Origin: RGIG9079 sp964567845
Lineage (GTDB): Bacteria > Bacteroidota > Bacteroidia > Bacteroidales > Marinifilaceae
Length of the DNA: 7,212 bases
Direction: 5' to 3'
NCBI GenBank assembly: GCA_964567845.1
Contig: CAZMOG010000084.1
Span: 1-7,212, forward strand
Shown here: piece by piece, positions 1 through 6,767 of the stretch
How the letters are laid out: every line of letters begins with the position of its first letter
Position numbering within the stretch: the stretch's first letter is position 1
Notes under the pieces: generated by a model
Seen by the model: only the letters and a program-made list of their open reading frames with translations
What the model was told of the DNA's origin: nothing
The model's database searches: none
Position numbers and translations under genes: made by a program

Positions 1-70
1 AATTGAGAAATTTACAGCGTTTTTACCAACCGTTTTTGTCAATTATACCATAAAATAGCCTCCCAACTCA

Positions 71-120
71 TCGAGTGTATTGCAAAGCGATTACCCTTTG
101 GGTTCGCTTTGCTAACTCGA
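71..120 (-). terminator. Strong hairpin just downstream of the YqaE-like gene
   Basis: GCAAAGCGA (82-90) pairs perfectly with TCGCTTTGC (104-112). Inside it, ACCC and GGGT pair around a TTT loop after a 2-base bulge. Outside it, TCGAGT (71-76) pairs with ACTCGA (115-120) across a small internal loop. The structure begins 5 bases after the stop codon of the minus-strand YqaE-like gene, so a 3'-end or terminator role is likely. The minus-strand sequence that follows (bases below 71) has no good U-run, so intrinsic termination is not certain; a processing or stabilising 3' structure is the alternative. Nothing else that I could support is visible in 1-124. Confidence 0.5.
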
Positions 121-124
121 TTAA

Positions 125-277
125 TTAACGCTTATTCAGGATTACCAAAGCGCCAATAACCCCTGGCACCCAACCTGCCAAAGTCAATAGGGTTACAATC
201 AATATTGACCCACACCCTTTATCCAATACTGCCAATGGTGGCAATAAAATTGAAAGAATCACTCTCCAAACTGACAT
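125..277 (-). CDS. YqaE/Pmp3 family (UPF0057) small membrane protein
   Basis: This is a 50-residue protein, complete from ATG (277-275) to TAA (127-125). It reads MSVWRVILSILLPPLAVLDK at the start and contains the family signature: an ILLPPLAV segment (about residues 10-17), a short polar turn DKGCG (19-23), a second hydrophobic segment, and the conserved GWVPGVIGAL (35-44) before NKR at the end. Length (about 50 aa) and two-helix hairpin topology match the YqaE/Pmp3 proteolipid family, inner-membrane peptides linked in other organisms to membrane potential and to salt or stress tolerance. The DKGCG turn is, from memory, the form common in Bacteroidota. A perfect TACATTTG promoter box lies 40 bases upstream, so it is a separate transcription unit from the YqaA-like gene. 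There is no clear Shine-Dalgarno, as is normal in this phylum. The exact physiological role is unknown. Confidence 0.9.
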   Translation of the reverse strand: MSVWRVILSILLPPLAVLDKGCGSILIVTLLTLAGWVPGVIGALVILNKR

Positions 278-316
278 AGCTATTAATTTTATTCATTTCA
301 TTTTTTCTATTCGGCA

Positions 317-347
317 CAAATGTACGTAAATTCTTAAATATTTCAAG
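317..347 (-). promoter_or_regulatory. Bacteroidota-type promoter for the YqaE-like gene
   Basis: On the minus strand the -7 box is TACATTTG (324-317), an exact TAnnTTTG match. The -33 box is CTTG (347-344), 19 bases upstream. This predicts a start about 30 bases before the ATG at 277. The -33 box overlaps the last codons of the YqaA-like gene, so the small gene has its own promoter inside the end of its neighbour. Confidence 0.75.
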
Positions 348-813
348 TAAAATATTCAAGAATGCGTTCGCCGTAGATAAGATATAGAATTGTAGTTACA
401 CCGAACCGTGTGGCCTTACCTAAAATTATAAATATCAGGCATTTTACAAAATTCAAACGATAAAATCCAAGTCCAATGGCAAACACATCACCAATAAAGG
501 GGAGCCAACACAAAAACGCAAGCATAGGGCCATACTTGTCAATTTTTGCTTTTTGGCGTTCAAGTTTCACGCGCGTTACATGAAACCACCTCTCTATCCA
601 CTCCCACTTTCCAAGATAACCAATATAGTACGAAGTTAAACTTCCCATGCTATTACCTGTTGTTGCAACAATAAAAGTTGCTAATGGATTGCATCCTGCA
701 ATCAAAGCTCCTATAACCAAAATTTCAGCACTAAAAGGTATTACGGTTGCCGCTAAAAAGCATCCGACAAAAAGGCCAACCAACCCCCACTCCTGAAGAA
801 ATTCCAGTTCCAT
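343..813 (-). CDS. YqaA family inner-membrane protein (VTT/DedA superfamily)
   Basis: This is a 156-residue polytopic membrane protein of the YqaA branch of the VTT/DedA (SNARE-associated) superfamily. DedA relatives are implicated in lipid scrambling and membrane homeostasis; the substrate of YqaA itself is unknown. Visible marks are the N-terminal reentrant-type segment FLAATVIPFSAE (19-30), a GNSMGSLTSYYIGYLG block (53-68), a basic amphipathic stretch (about 80-93), then YGPMLAFLCWLPFIGD (94-109) and a final helix with GKATR (132-136). The length matches E. coli YqaA (about 142 aa). I chose ATG at 813: the family begins MELEFLQ-WG at this point, GAGG sits just upstream, and a weak promoter-like GAAATTTG (845-838 on the minus strand) would start transcription downstream of the alternative TTG at 849. 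It is divergent from the ZIP gene. Confidence 0.88.
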   Translation of the reverse strand: MELEFLQEWGLVGLFVGCFLAATVIPFSAEILVIGALIAGCNPLATFIVATTGNSMGSLTSYYIGYLGKWEWIERWFHVTRVKLERQKAKIDKYGPMLAFLCWLPFIGDVFAIGLGFYRLNFVKCLIFIILGKATRFGVTTILYLIYGERILEYFT

Positions 814-862
814 ATCCTCGATTACGATTAAGAAATACAAATTTCGCAATAATATTTAAGAA

Positions 863-896
863 TTGCATATAGTTTACGAGAAATATAGTACCTTTG
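863..896 (+). promoter_or_regulatory. Bacteroidota-type promoter for the ZIP transporter (and peptidase)
   Basis: The -7 box TACCTTTG (889-896) matches TAnnTTTG exactly. The best -33 candidate is TTG at 863-865, 23 bases upstream, slightly longer than usual. Transcription would begin near 903, giving an A-rich leader of about 27 bases before the ATG at 931. The peptidase gene follows after a 34-base gap without a visible terminator, so this promoter probably serves both. Confidence 0.75.
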
Positions 897-930
897 GATA
901 TAAAAATAGTTAAAAAACCTTTTAGACTTT

Positions 931-1686
931 ATGAATCAAGTATGGATTAGTGCATTGGGATTATGCGGAGCATCGCTCATAGGTTCTGTTATTGGTATGA
1001 GTTTCAAAAACTTATCTCACAAATGGAACGATATAATTATGGGTTATTGTGCCGGAATAATGCTTGCCGCATCGGTATTGGGATTGATATTGCCCGCAGC
1101 CGAAGGAGCCGGCACCCAAGGTTGGTGGATGGTTGCCATTGGAGTTATTGCAGGTGCTCTATTCTTGAATGTTTTGGATTTAATCACACCACACCTGCAC
1201 ATGCTAACCGGAATTGAACCCGAAAAACATGCAAACAACTCACATTTGAATAAGGTTCTGCTCTTTGTACTTGCCATTGCCCTGCATAAACTTCCCGAGG
1301 GTATTGCTGCCGGAGTTGGATTCAACGATACAGAAACAGGAGCAGCATGGTCAGTCAGCATTGGTATTGCGTTACAAAATATTCCCGAAGGCATGGTGAT
1401 TATCTCTCCATTACTGCTGGCCGGAGTTAGCCGAATCAGGACATTGATAATATCATTGGCAATCGGTCTGCTCGAAATTGTCGGGGTATGGATTGGATAT
1501 GGAATGGGAGCAATTTCAGAAATTCTACTCCCAATAATGCTTGCCTCTGCCGGAGGAGCAATGCTCTATGTGGTTAGTGATGAGATGATTCCCGAGACTC
1601 ATACTCATGGTTACCAGAAGTGGGCAACCTATGCCCTGCTTTTGGGATTCATGACACTAATGTTTATTGATCTCTTTTTAGAGTAG
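931..1686 (+). CDS. ZIP family divalent metal transporter (GufA/ZupT-like)
   Basis: This is a 251-residue ZIP (Zrt/Irt-like) transporter, expected to import Zn2+ and perhaps Fe2+, Mn2+ or other divalent metals across the inner membrane. It has about eight hydrophobic segments. The signature metal helices are present: HKLPEG (H119-G124, usual form HNxPEG) and QNIPEG (Q149-G154), with a further acidic residue E182 in the next helix. The Q in the second motif matches the GufA-type bacterial ZIPs such as BbZIP, which have Q-D/N-x-P-E-G there. A short His-containing loop (about 88-105, HLHM and HANNSH) lies before the first motif, and a SDEMIPETHTHG segment (216-227) precedes the last helix. K120 replaces the usual Asn of the first motif, which may remove the second metal site. 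The start is an ATG 35 bases after an exact TAnnTTTG box. Substrate choice cannot be read from the sequence. Confidence 0.92.
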   Translation: MNQVWISALGLCGASLIGSVIGMSFKNLSHKWNDIIMGYCAGIMLAASVLGLILPAAEGAGTQGWWMVAIGVIAGALFLNVLDLITPHLHMLTGIEPEKHANNSHLNKVLLFVLAIALHKLPEGIAAGVGFNDTETGAAWSVSIGIALQNIPEGMVIISPLLLAGVSRIRTLIISLAIGLLEIVGVWIGYGMGAISEILLPIMLASAGGAMLYVVSDEMIPETHTHGYQKWATYALLLGFMTLMFIDLFLE

Positions 1687-1720
1687 ACAGCTATAAATGA
1701 ATTACAAACAAAACTACAAT

Positions 1721-1954
1721 ATGAGAAAAACAATTCTAACTATGATGGCATTTGCCACACTGCTACTTGGTTCAGTAACCAATATAGAGGCCCAGGAAAG
1801 ATTACCTGAATATCTTCAGGCAGAAAAATTTACCCAGGCAAAACTAAACACAATGCTCTTTTCGACAACAATTGATCCACATTGGTGTTCCATAAGGGCA
1901 ATAATTTCTGGTACAGCTACAAGACAAGCCGGGGAACATTTTGGTATGTCGTAA
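1721..1954 (+). pseudogene. S9B peptidase, N-terminal part with signal peptide (cut by frameshift)
   Basis: This is the first part of the S9 peptidase gene. From ATG 1721 it encodes a signal peptide, MRKTILTMMAFATLLLGS, ending in a likely signal-peptidase site after IEA (residues 22-24), followed by the mature start QERLPEYLQAEKFTQ. The family-like text continues to IDPHW (residue 55, codon ending 1885). After that this frame gives unrelated residues and stops at TAA 1952-1954. The homologous continuation FHKGNNFWYSYKT is in the other frame from 1888. An upstream in-frame ATG at 1697 would add eight polar residues before the signal peptide, so 1721 is preferred. If the frameshift is real, only a 77-residue secreted remnant is made from this start. 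Confidence 0.8.
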
Positions 1955-4113
1955 ATCCCTCTTCGCGCAAGCAAGAGCAGCTTTTCAACCGTGAAGAGAT
2001 TGCGTCGCAATTGAGCGAAATTGTACGTGATCCCTTTATTGCAGAGCAGTTGCCTATCAGAAACCTAAAAGCAGGCGAGGATGGTAAAACATTCACATTC
2101 GAGGTTAAATCATCAATAGATTCTACATTCCACTTCTCGTACGATTATACCACAAAAGAGCTTACCCATGTAAAGGATAAAGAGAAGGAGTTGAAGCGTT
2201 TAGGGTGGGGTTCAATATCGCCCGATAAGAAAACGGTTATTTATGCTAAGGATTTAAACCTCTACAAAATGAGTTACGAGGATTACCAAAAGGCTCGTAA
2301 AAATGAGAAGGACAGTACCATTGTCGAGATTCAACTTACAACCGATGGTGTTGAGTTTTTCGGTTATGGAATGCCAGGAAACAGAATGAATGGCGATACC
2401 CTATTGAATGGCAAGCGCAAAAGAGTTAACGGCTTGTGGTCGCCCGACTCAAAGCACTTTGTAACTATTCTTACAGATAGCCGCAAGGTTAAAGATTTGT
2501 GGGTAATTAATGTTATGGCAAAACCTCGCCCAACATTAGAGAGCTATAAGTATCAAATGCCTGGCGAAAAGGAGTCTCCTATTTACCATATGTACATCTT
2601 TGACATGGAGAATAACTCTCGCAAAGAGATTGATACATACGCATTCAAAGACCAAACTATTGGATTGGAGCACAACCCAAGAATGCAAAAAGAGCGCGAT
2701 ATGGAGGAACTTTCATCGGTTTGGGTCGGTGATAACAACCGCTTCTATATGTCAAGAAGCAGCCGTGATCTGCACAGAATTGATATCTGCTCATACACCA
2801 TTGGACAAGACTCCGTTGTTCCTGTTATTAAGGAGCGTATGAATACCTATCAAGAGACTCGCGGTTTGAGAGTTTTAGCTCAGGGTAAAGAGCTGATTCA
2901 ATGGAGTGAACGCGACGGATGGGCACACTTGTATCTGTATGATGATCAGGGTAATTTAAAGAATAGAATTACCAAAGGTGCATGGCATGTTGAGGAAATC
3001 CTGAAAGTTGATGAGAAGAACAGAGTTGTCTATTTTACAGCCAATGGGATGAACGAGGATGAGAATCCATACTATGAGCATCTATACAAGATTGGCCTTG
3101 ATGGAAAGGGGTTGAAACAGATTACAAAAGGTGATTTCTTCCATACTACCGAGGTTGACGATGATGCACGTTATATTGTGGATAATTATTCACGTGTAAA
3201 CACTATTCCACGTGCTGTTCTTATCGACAACAATGGAAAGGAGTTGATGACCCTTCAGGAGAGTGATTTTTCTCAACTATTCGCTGCCGGATACCAATTC
3301 CCGGAGTTGTTCACAGTTAAGGCCGCAGACGGAGTTACTGATTTGTATGGAGTTATGTACAAACCATTCAATTTCGACTCTACTGCCCTATATCCAATTA
3401 TTGATTATGTCTATCCCGGACCACAGGTCGAGGCTACAACATATCCGTTTACCCGCATGAGTCCAAGAACAGACCGATTGGCACAGGCAGGATTTATTGT
3501 AATCACAGTGGGACAACGCGGTGGTCACCCAAGCCGCTCAAAATGGTATCATAACTTTGGTTATGGCAATATGCGTGACTATCCATTGGCCGATCACAAA
3601 TATGCAATTGAGCAGTTGGCTAACCGCTACTCATTTATTGATATTGACCGTGTAGGTATTCACGGACACTCGGGTGGCGGATTTATGAGTACAGCCGCCA
3701 TGTGTCAATATCCTGATTTCTTCAAGGCTGCTGTTTCATGCGCAGGAAACCACGATAACACCATTTACAACCGCTGGTGGAGTGAAACTCACCACGGAGT
3801 AAAGGAGAGAGTGGTTAGGGGTGATACAACATTCGTCTACAAGATTAGTACCAATCCACAGATTGCCGCAAACTTAAAAGGACATTTGTTGTTGGTTCAC
3901 GGTGATATTGATAACAATGTTCACCCAGGAAATACCATGCGAGTTGTTGATGCCCTTATTAAAGCCGGCAAGCGCTTCGATATGTTGATGTTACCACAAC
4001 AGCGTCATGGTTTCGGAAACATGAACGAATATTTCTACTGGAGAATGGTTGACTTCTTCTCTGAGCACCTTAAAGGTCAGAGCGAAACCAGTGTCAACAT
4101 TCCTCGCCGATAA
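1882..4113 (+). CDS. S9 family (DPP-IV-like, S9B) serine peptidase, main body
   Basis: This is most of a DPP-IV-type serine peptidase: a beta-propeller N-terminal domain (DPPIV_N) followed by the alpha/beta-hydrolase peptidase domain. Numbered on the repaired 796-residue protein (from ATG 1721, ignoring two bases near 1886), the catalytic residues are S650 in GHSGGG (codon 3670-3672), D730 in HGDIDNNVHPG (codon 3910-3912) and H762 in QQRHGFG (codon 4006-4008). Other conserved text is FWYSYKTSRGTFWYVV, IQWSERDGWAHLYLYD, DLYGVMYKPFNFDS and NRWWSETHHGVKE. Members are exported to the periplasm or envelope and cleave peptides, often as X-Pro dipeptidyl peptidases. I do not see a convincing Glu-Glu aminopeptidase-anchor motif, so exact specificity is open. 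As the DNA stands, this frame has no ATG near its start (the first possible start is TTG 1882) and no signal peptide. All catalytic parts are intact, so the lesion is recent or a sequencing error. Confidence 0.9.
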   Translation: MVFHKGNNFWYSYKTSRGTFWYVVNPSSRKQEQLFNREEIASQLSEIVRDPFIAEQLPIRNLKAGEDGKTFTFEVKSSIDSTFHFSYDYTTKELTHVKDKEKELKRLGWGSISPDKKTVIYAKDLNLYKMSYEDYQKARKNEKDSTIVEIQLTTDGVEFFGYGMPGNRMNGDTLLNGKRKRVNGLWSPDSKHFVTILTDSRKVKDLWVINVMAKPRPTLESYKYQMPGEKESPIYHMYIFDMENNSRKEIDTYAFKDQTIGLEHNPRMQKERDMEELSSVWVGDNNRFYMSRSSRDLHRIDICSYTIGQDSVVPVIKERMNTYQETRGLRVLAQGKELIQWSERDGWAHLYLYDDQGNLKNRITKGAWHVEEILKVDEKNRVVYFTANGMNEDENPYYEHLYKIGLDGKGLKQITKGDFFHTTEVDDDARYIVDNYSRVNTIPRAVLIDNNGKELMTLQESDFSQLFAAGYQFPELFTVKAADGVTDLYGVMYKPFNFDSTALYPIIDYVYPGPQVEATTYPFTRMSPRTDRLAQAGFIVITVGQRGGHPSRSKWYHNFGYGNMRDYPLADHKYAIEQLANRYSFIDIDRVGIHGHSGGGFMSTAAMCQYPDFFKAAVSCAGNHDNTIYNRWWSETHHGVKERVVRGDTTFVYKISTNPQIAANLKGHLLLVHGDIDNNVHPGNTMRVVDALIKAGKRFDMLMLPQQRHGFGNMNEYFYWRMVDFFSEHLKGQSETSVNIPRR
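1883..1891 (+). other. Frameshift site: apparent GT dinucleotide duplication
   Basis: The sequence TGGTGTTCC would restore one reading frame if it were TGGTTCC, giving Trp-Phe-His in place of the Trp-Cys-Ser now encoded in the upstream frame. Two bases (GT or TG) look duplicated. The surrounding sequence is not a typical slippery heptamer, so programmed frameshifting is unlikely. Confidence 0.8.
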
Positions 4114-4127
4114 GGTTTAAATTAACT

Positions 4128-4185
4128 GTTAAGCTATATACTTTACAAGACAGAAGTTATCGTTTCGTATAGTATATAGCTTAAT
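4128..4185. terminator. Shared (bidirectional) terminator between convergent units
   Basis: TAAGCTATATACT (4130-4142) is the exact reverse complement of AGTATATAGCTTA (4171-4183). One further A-T pair and one G-T pair extend the outer end, and a few more pairs are possible inside the 28-base loop. It lies between the stop of the peptidase (4113, plus) and the stop of the GntP-type permease (4202, minus). The stem is A/T-rich with modest T-runs on each side, so it could end transcripts from both directions. Confidence 0.7.
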
Positions 4186-4201
4186 TCTTCACTGGTCACA
4201 C

Positions 4202-5458
4202 CTAACTCATTAAACTGTAGGTCAAAAGCGACAATCCTGTCAACACCAAGCCAACCAAAGACTCGTAGGGGATCAATCGCAAACGCTCTTTTATACTCAT
4301 CTCTACAGAACCTCCTGTGGCATGGAAGAATGATCCATGAGGCAAATGGTCAAGCACCGTTGATCCTACATTAACCAATGCTGCACCCCAGATTGCAGGA
4401 ATTCCGGCCGCTAAAATTGTTGACGAGAACGAGGCCGAAGCGATTGTTGCTCCAGCGGTTGTCGATGCGGTTGCCGCCGACATCAACGCTCCCGACATAG
4501 GCCCCATTAAAAGAGCTGCAGAGTGTCCATTACCCATCAATGATATTAACATATCGGTCAACGATGAAGCCTTGATAATTCCGGCAATAGCTCCCGTACT
4601 TACCAGCAACACCGCCACTACCGACATCTTCTCCAATCCGAAAGAGATGCTTTCGGCAGCCTTACTCCATTGGCGCGTTGCAATAATACCCACAACTCCA
4701 CCAGCAGGCAATGCAATAAGAGGATCTATTGCTATACCGGCCAGCGGACGTAATGCAAGCAAAAGAATCACGACCATAGGTCCGGCAATACTTGCAACGA
4801 ACGAGGGCAATTTTTCACCCTTATCGACACTTTTAATAACTCCGCTTAAAATTCCGTTTCCTCTGTTTGGCATAAAGGGAATTATCAAATAGACCGTTAT
4901 CAATAACCCTATCACTGCGGCAATAATATTCACGGCCATTACCGAAGATAAAGGGGCTCCAAAGTTTTCGGCTGCAATAATTGTATTCGGATTGGGCGAG
5001 ATTATGTTTCCACATTTACCTCCTCCAACCAGAGCCAACAACATCTTAAACTTTGATACACCCTGCTGCTCGGCAATCAATATTGCAATAGGGGCAACTG
5101 TTATAACCGCTACATCGACAAAGACCCCAACTGCTGTCAACAACATTGTTGACAAAGCCAACGCAAGGAATATATGCCTGCTACCTAATTTTTCTACAAT
5201 GGTCTTGGCTATGGATGCAGCCGCTCCACACTTAATCAAGACTCCCGACAAAACCCCTGCCGCAATAATTCTTACAATTGCAGGTGTAATATCCTTAACC
5301 CCGGAAATCATGTTATTGACAGTCGTTTCAAGCCCCATTCCTCCAACAAGGCCTCCAACAACTGCGCCAAGCAGCAAACTATAGACCGGCGACACCTTTC
5401 TGAGTATCAACACAATTGCCAATACCAGACCTAAAACTGCACCTATAGTACTTATCAT
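4202..5458 (-). CDS. GntP family sugar-acid permease (probable glycerate/gluconate:H+ symporter)
   Basis: This is a 418-residue, almost wholly hydrophobic protein with about 12 membrane segments, matching the GntP (gluconate/sugar-acid:proton symporter) family in length and layout. Conserved stretches include GVFVDVAVITVAPIAI (111-126), the GGGKCGNIISPNPNT block (145-159), which sits where GntP proteins have their GFLPPHPGP loop, MSAATASTTAGATIASAS (326-343), and LDHLPHGSFFHATGGSV (369-385) near the C-terminus. Its ATG (5458-5456) overlaps the TGA of the kinase (5457-5455) as ATGA, so the two are translationally coupled in one operon. The kinase partner suggests that the substrate is D-glycerate or a sugar acid metabolised to it. 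That assignment is inference; gluconate or another hydroxy-acid remains possible. Confidence 0.88.
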   Translation of the reverse strand: MISTIGAVLGLVLAIVLILRKVSPVYSLLLGAVVGGLVGGMGLETTVNNMISGVKDITPAIVRIIAAGVLSGVLIKCGAAASIAKTIVEKLGSRHIFLALALSTMLLTAVGVFVDVAVITVAPIAILIAEQQGVSKFKMLLALVGGGKCGNIISPNPNTIIAAENFGAPLSSVMAVNIIAAVIGLLITVYLIIPFMPNRGNGILSGVIKSVDKGEKLPSFVASIAGPMVVILLLALRPLAGIAIDPLIALPAGGVVGIIATRQWSKAAESISFGLEKMSVVAVLLVSTGAIAGIIKASSLTDMLISLMGNGHSAALLMGPMSGALMSAATASTTAGATIASASFSSTILAAGIPAIWGAALVNVGSTVLDHLPHGSFFHATGGSVEMSIKERLRLIPYESLVGLVLTGLSLLTYSLMS

Positions 5459-6606
5459 AGAGACAACTTTTTACCCAATTTCAACAACTTTGCAATCTGC
5501 TCCGAAGTACGCTCAACATTTGCCATTGCCTCACCATACTCCATGGCTATAGCCAAATCCATTGGTTTGGGAACTATAGGAAATATTGCCGCAAAACCAC
5601 TCTCATGCAACTCCGGACAATCCATTACCGCTCCACCTATTGCAATAGTAGGGATTCCCATAGATTTGGCCACCTGCATTACACCACTCGGTGCTTTACC
5701 CATTACCGTCTGTTTATCAAGCCTGCCCTCGCCCGTAATGACAAGCTCACTATCGGCAATAATACTATTAAAGTGCATTGCATTCAAAACCATATCAATA
5801 CCACGCTCCAATGTTGCACCCATGAATGCCTTCAACGCACCGCCTAAACCTCCGGCAGCACCCGCTCCCGGCAAATTGGCTATATCAACCCCCAAATCAC
5901 GCTGCACCACCTGAGCAAAATTTTTTAATCCCAAATCAAGTTGTTCAACCATGGCTGCTGTTGCCCCTTTCTGGGGAGCAAAGATATAGGCTGCCCCATT
6001 AGGCCCATATAATGGATTCGTAACATCACAGGCTACGGTAAATTTAGCCTCCTTCAATTCAGGCATTACATTGGTAGAATCAATCACAACAATCTGCTCC
6101 AATATCTGACCACCTCCATATAGCAACTTGCCATCGAGATCATAGAACTTAAAGCCCAATGCTCTTAACATTCCAACTCCGGCATCGTTGGTTGCACTGC
6201 CACCAATCCCAATAAGAAAATCCCTGCACCCACGTTTTAAAGCATCGGCAATCATCTCGCCAGTTCCATAGGTGGTTGTTTTAAGCGGATTACGTTCACT
6301 CTCTAAAAGAAGTGGCAAGCCACTTGCCGCCGACATCTCCATTACGGCGGTTTTTCCGTCATTAACTACTCCATATTTTGCCTGAATAGGACGCATCAAC
6401 GGATCTGCAACCTGAACATCTATAAATGTTCCGTTCAATGTCTGAACCAAGGCATCGACCGTTCCCTCGCCACCATCGGCAATACTTACCTTATTAACCT
6501 TACACTCGGGGAATACCTTTATAACCCCCTTCTCTATCGCACACGCCACCTGATATGACGTAAGCGACCCTTTAAATGAATCTACAGCTACTGTTATGCG
6601 CTTCAT
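5455..6606 (-). CDS. Glycerate 2-kinase (GarK/GlxK family)
   Basis: This is a 383-residue glycerate kinase of the GarK/GlxK family, which phosphorylates D-glycerate with ATP to 2-phosphoglycerate, feeding glycolysis through enolase. Motifs in order are VAVDSFKGSL (7-15), ADGGEGTV (43-50), the GTGE turn (114-117), GIGGSATNDAGVGML (133-147), CDVTNPLYGPNGAA (193-206) followed by FAPQKGA (209-215), PGAGAAGGLGGAL (246-258), TGEGRLDKQT (291-300) and GKAPSGV (303-309). The family's usual length is about 380, so no part is missing. I chose ATG 6606: the family begins MK-I-VA-DSFKGS here. The frame stays open upstream to 6726, but that would add 40 unrelated residues encoded by the promoter and a terminator hairpin. 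It is first in an operon with the GntP-type permease, with stop and start codons overlapping. Confidence 0.95.
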   Translation of the reverse strand: MKRITVAVDSFKGSLTSYQVACAIEKGVIKVFPECKVNKVSIADGGEGTVDALVQTLNGTFIDVQVADPLMRPIQAKYGVVNDGKTAVMEMSAASGLPLLLESERNPLKTTTYGTGEMIADALKRGCRDFLIGIGGSATNDAGVGMLRALGFKFYDLDGKLLYGGGQILEQIVVIDSTNVMPELKEAKFTVACDVTNPLYGPNGAAYIFAPQKGATAAMVEQLDLGLKNFAQVVQRDLGVDIANLPGAGAAGGLGGALKAFMGATLERGIDMVLNAMHFNSIIADSELVITGEGRLDKQTVMGKAPSGVMQVAKSMGIPTIAIGGAVMDCPELHESGFAAIFPIVPKPMDLAIAMEYGEAMANVERTSEQIAKLLKLGKKLSL

Positions 6607-6633
6607 ATAAAAACTAAATATATTTGTTCGGTG

Positions 6634-6664
6634 CAAAGATATGATATAAGAAACGAACCTCATA
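6634..6664 (-). promoter_or_regulatory. Bacteroidota-type promoter of the glycerate kinase-permease operon
   Basis: On the minus strand TATCTTTG (6641-6634) is an exact TAnnTTTG -7 box. TATG (6664-6661), 19 bases upstream, fits the -33 box with one mismatch to TTTG. The predicted transcription start is about 20 bases before the ATG at 6606. Its position downstream of the longer open-frame start at 6726 decides the start codon. I saw no clear operator. Confidence 0.75.
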
Positions 6665-6692
6665 GTTAAAAAGTTGCTATAAAACATAAAAA

Positions 6693-6728
6693 GAGTGTCC
6701 CTCGGGTCTATAATCCGTCGGGACACTC
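6693..6728 (-). terminator. Intrinsic terminator for minus-strand transcription from the right
   Basis: GAGTGTCCC (6693-6701) pairs perfectly with GGGACACTC (6720-6728). Inside, CGGGT (6703-6707) pairs with ATCCG (6713-6717, one G-U) across a small internal loop. Read on the minus strand, the stem is followed by TTTTTATGTTTT, a good U-run; on the plus strand nothing comparable follows. It therefore terminates a minus-strand transcript entering from about 6768 and insulates the kinase promoter. Confidence 0.8.
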
Positions 6729-6767
6729 ACACTGCTAAAAAAAATGAGTTATGAAAACAAAATGTGT

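Noticed and set aside
1..70. Possible promoter for a gene left of the window (TAAATTTC on the minus strand)
   Set aside because: It is a one-mismatch box in an A/T-rich stretch with the downstream gene out of view; it cannot be supported.
814..849. TTG start at 849 for the YqaA-like protein
   Set aside because: It adds 12 residues outside the family; the conserved N-terminus begins at ATG 813 and a promoter-like box lies between the two.
963..1394. Alternative frames inside the ZIP gene on both strands
   Set aside because: The ZIP frame has clear family motifs; these are out-of-frame or antisense readings of it.
1883..1891. Programmed ribosomal frameshifting in the S9 peptidase
   Set aside because: There is no slippery heptamer and no clear downstream pseudoknot, and programmed frameshifting is not known for this family; a dinucleotide duplication explains it more simply.
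4572..5384. Plus-strand open frames opposite the GntP-type permease
   Set aside because: They are antisense shadows of a strongly conserved membrane protein gene and have no promoter or family signature.
5543..5914. Plus-strand open frames opposite the glycerate kinase
   Set aside because: They mirror the kinase codons and show low-complexity shadow composition.
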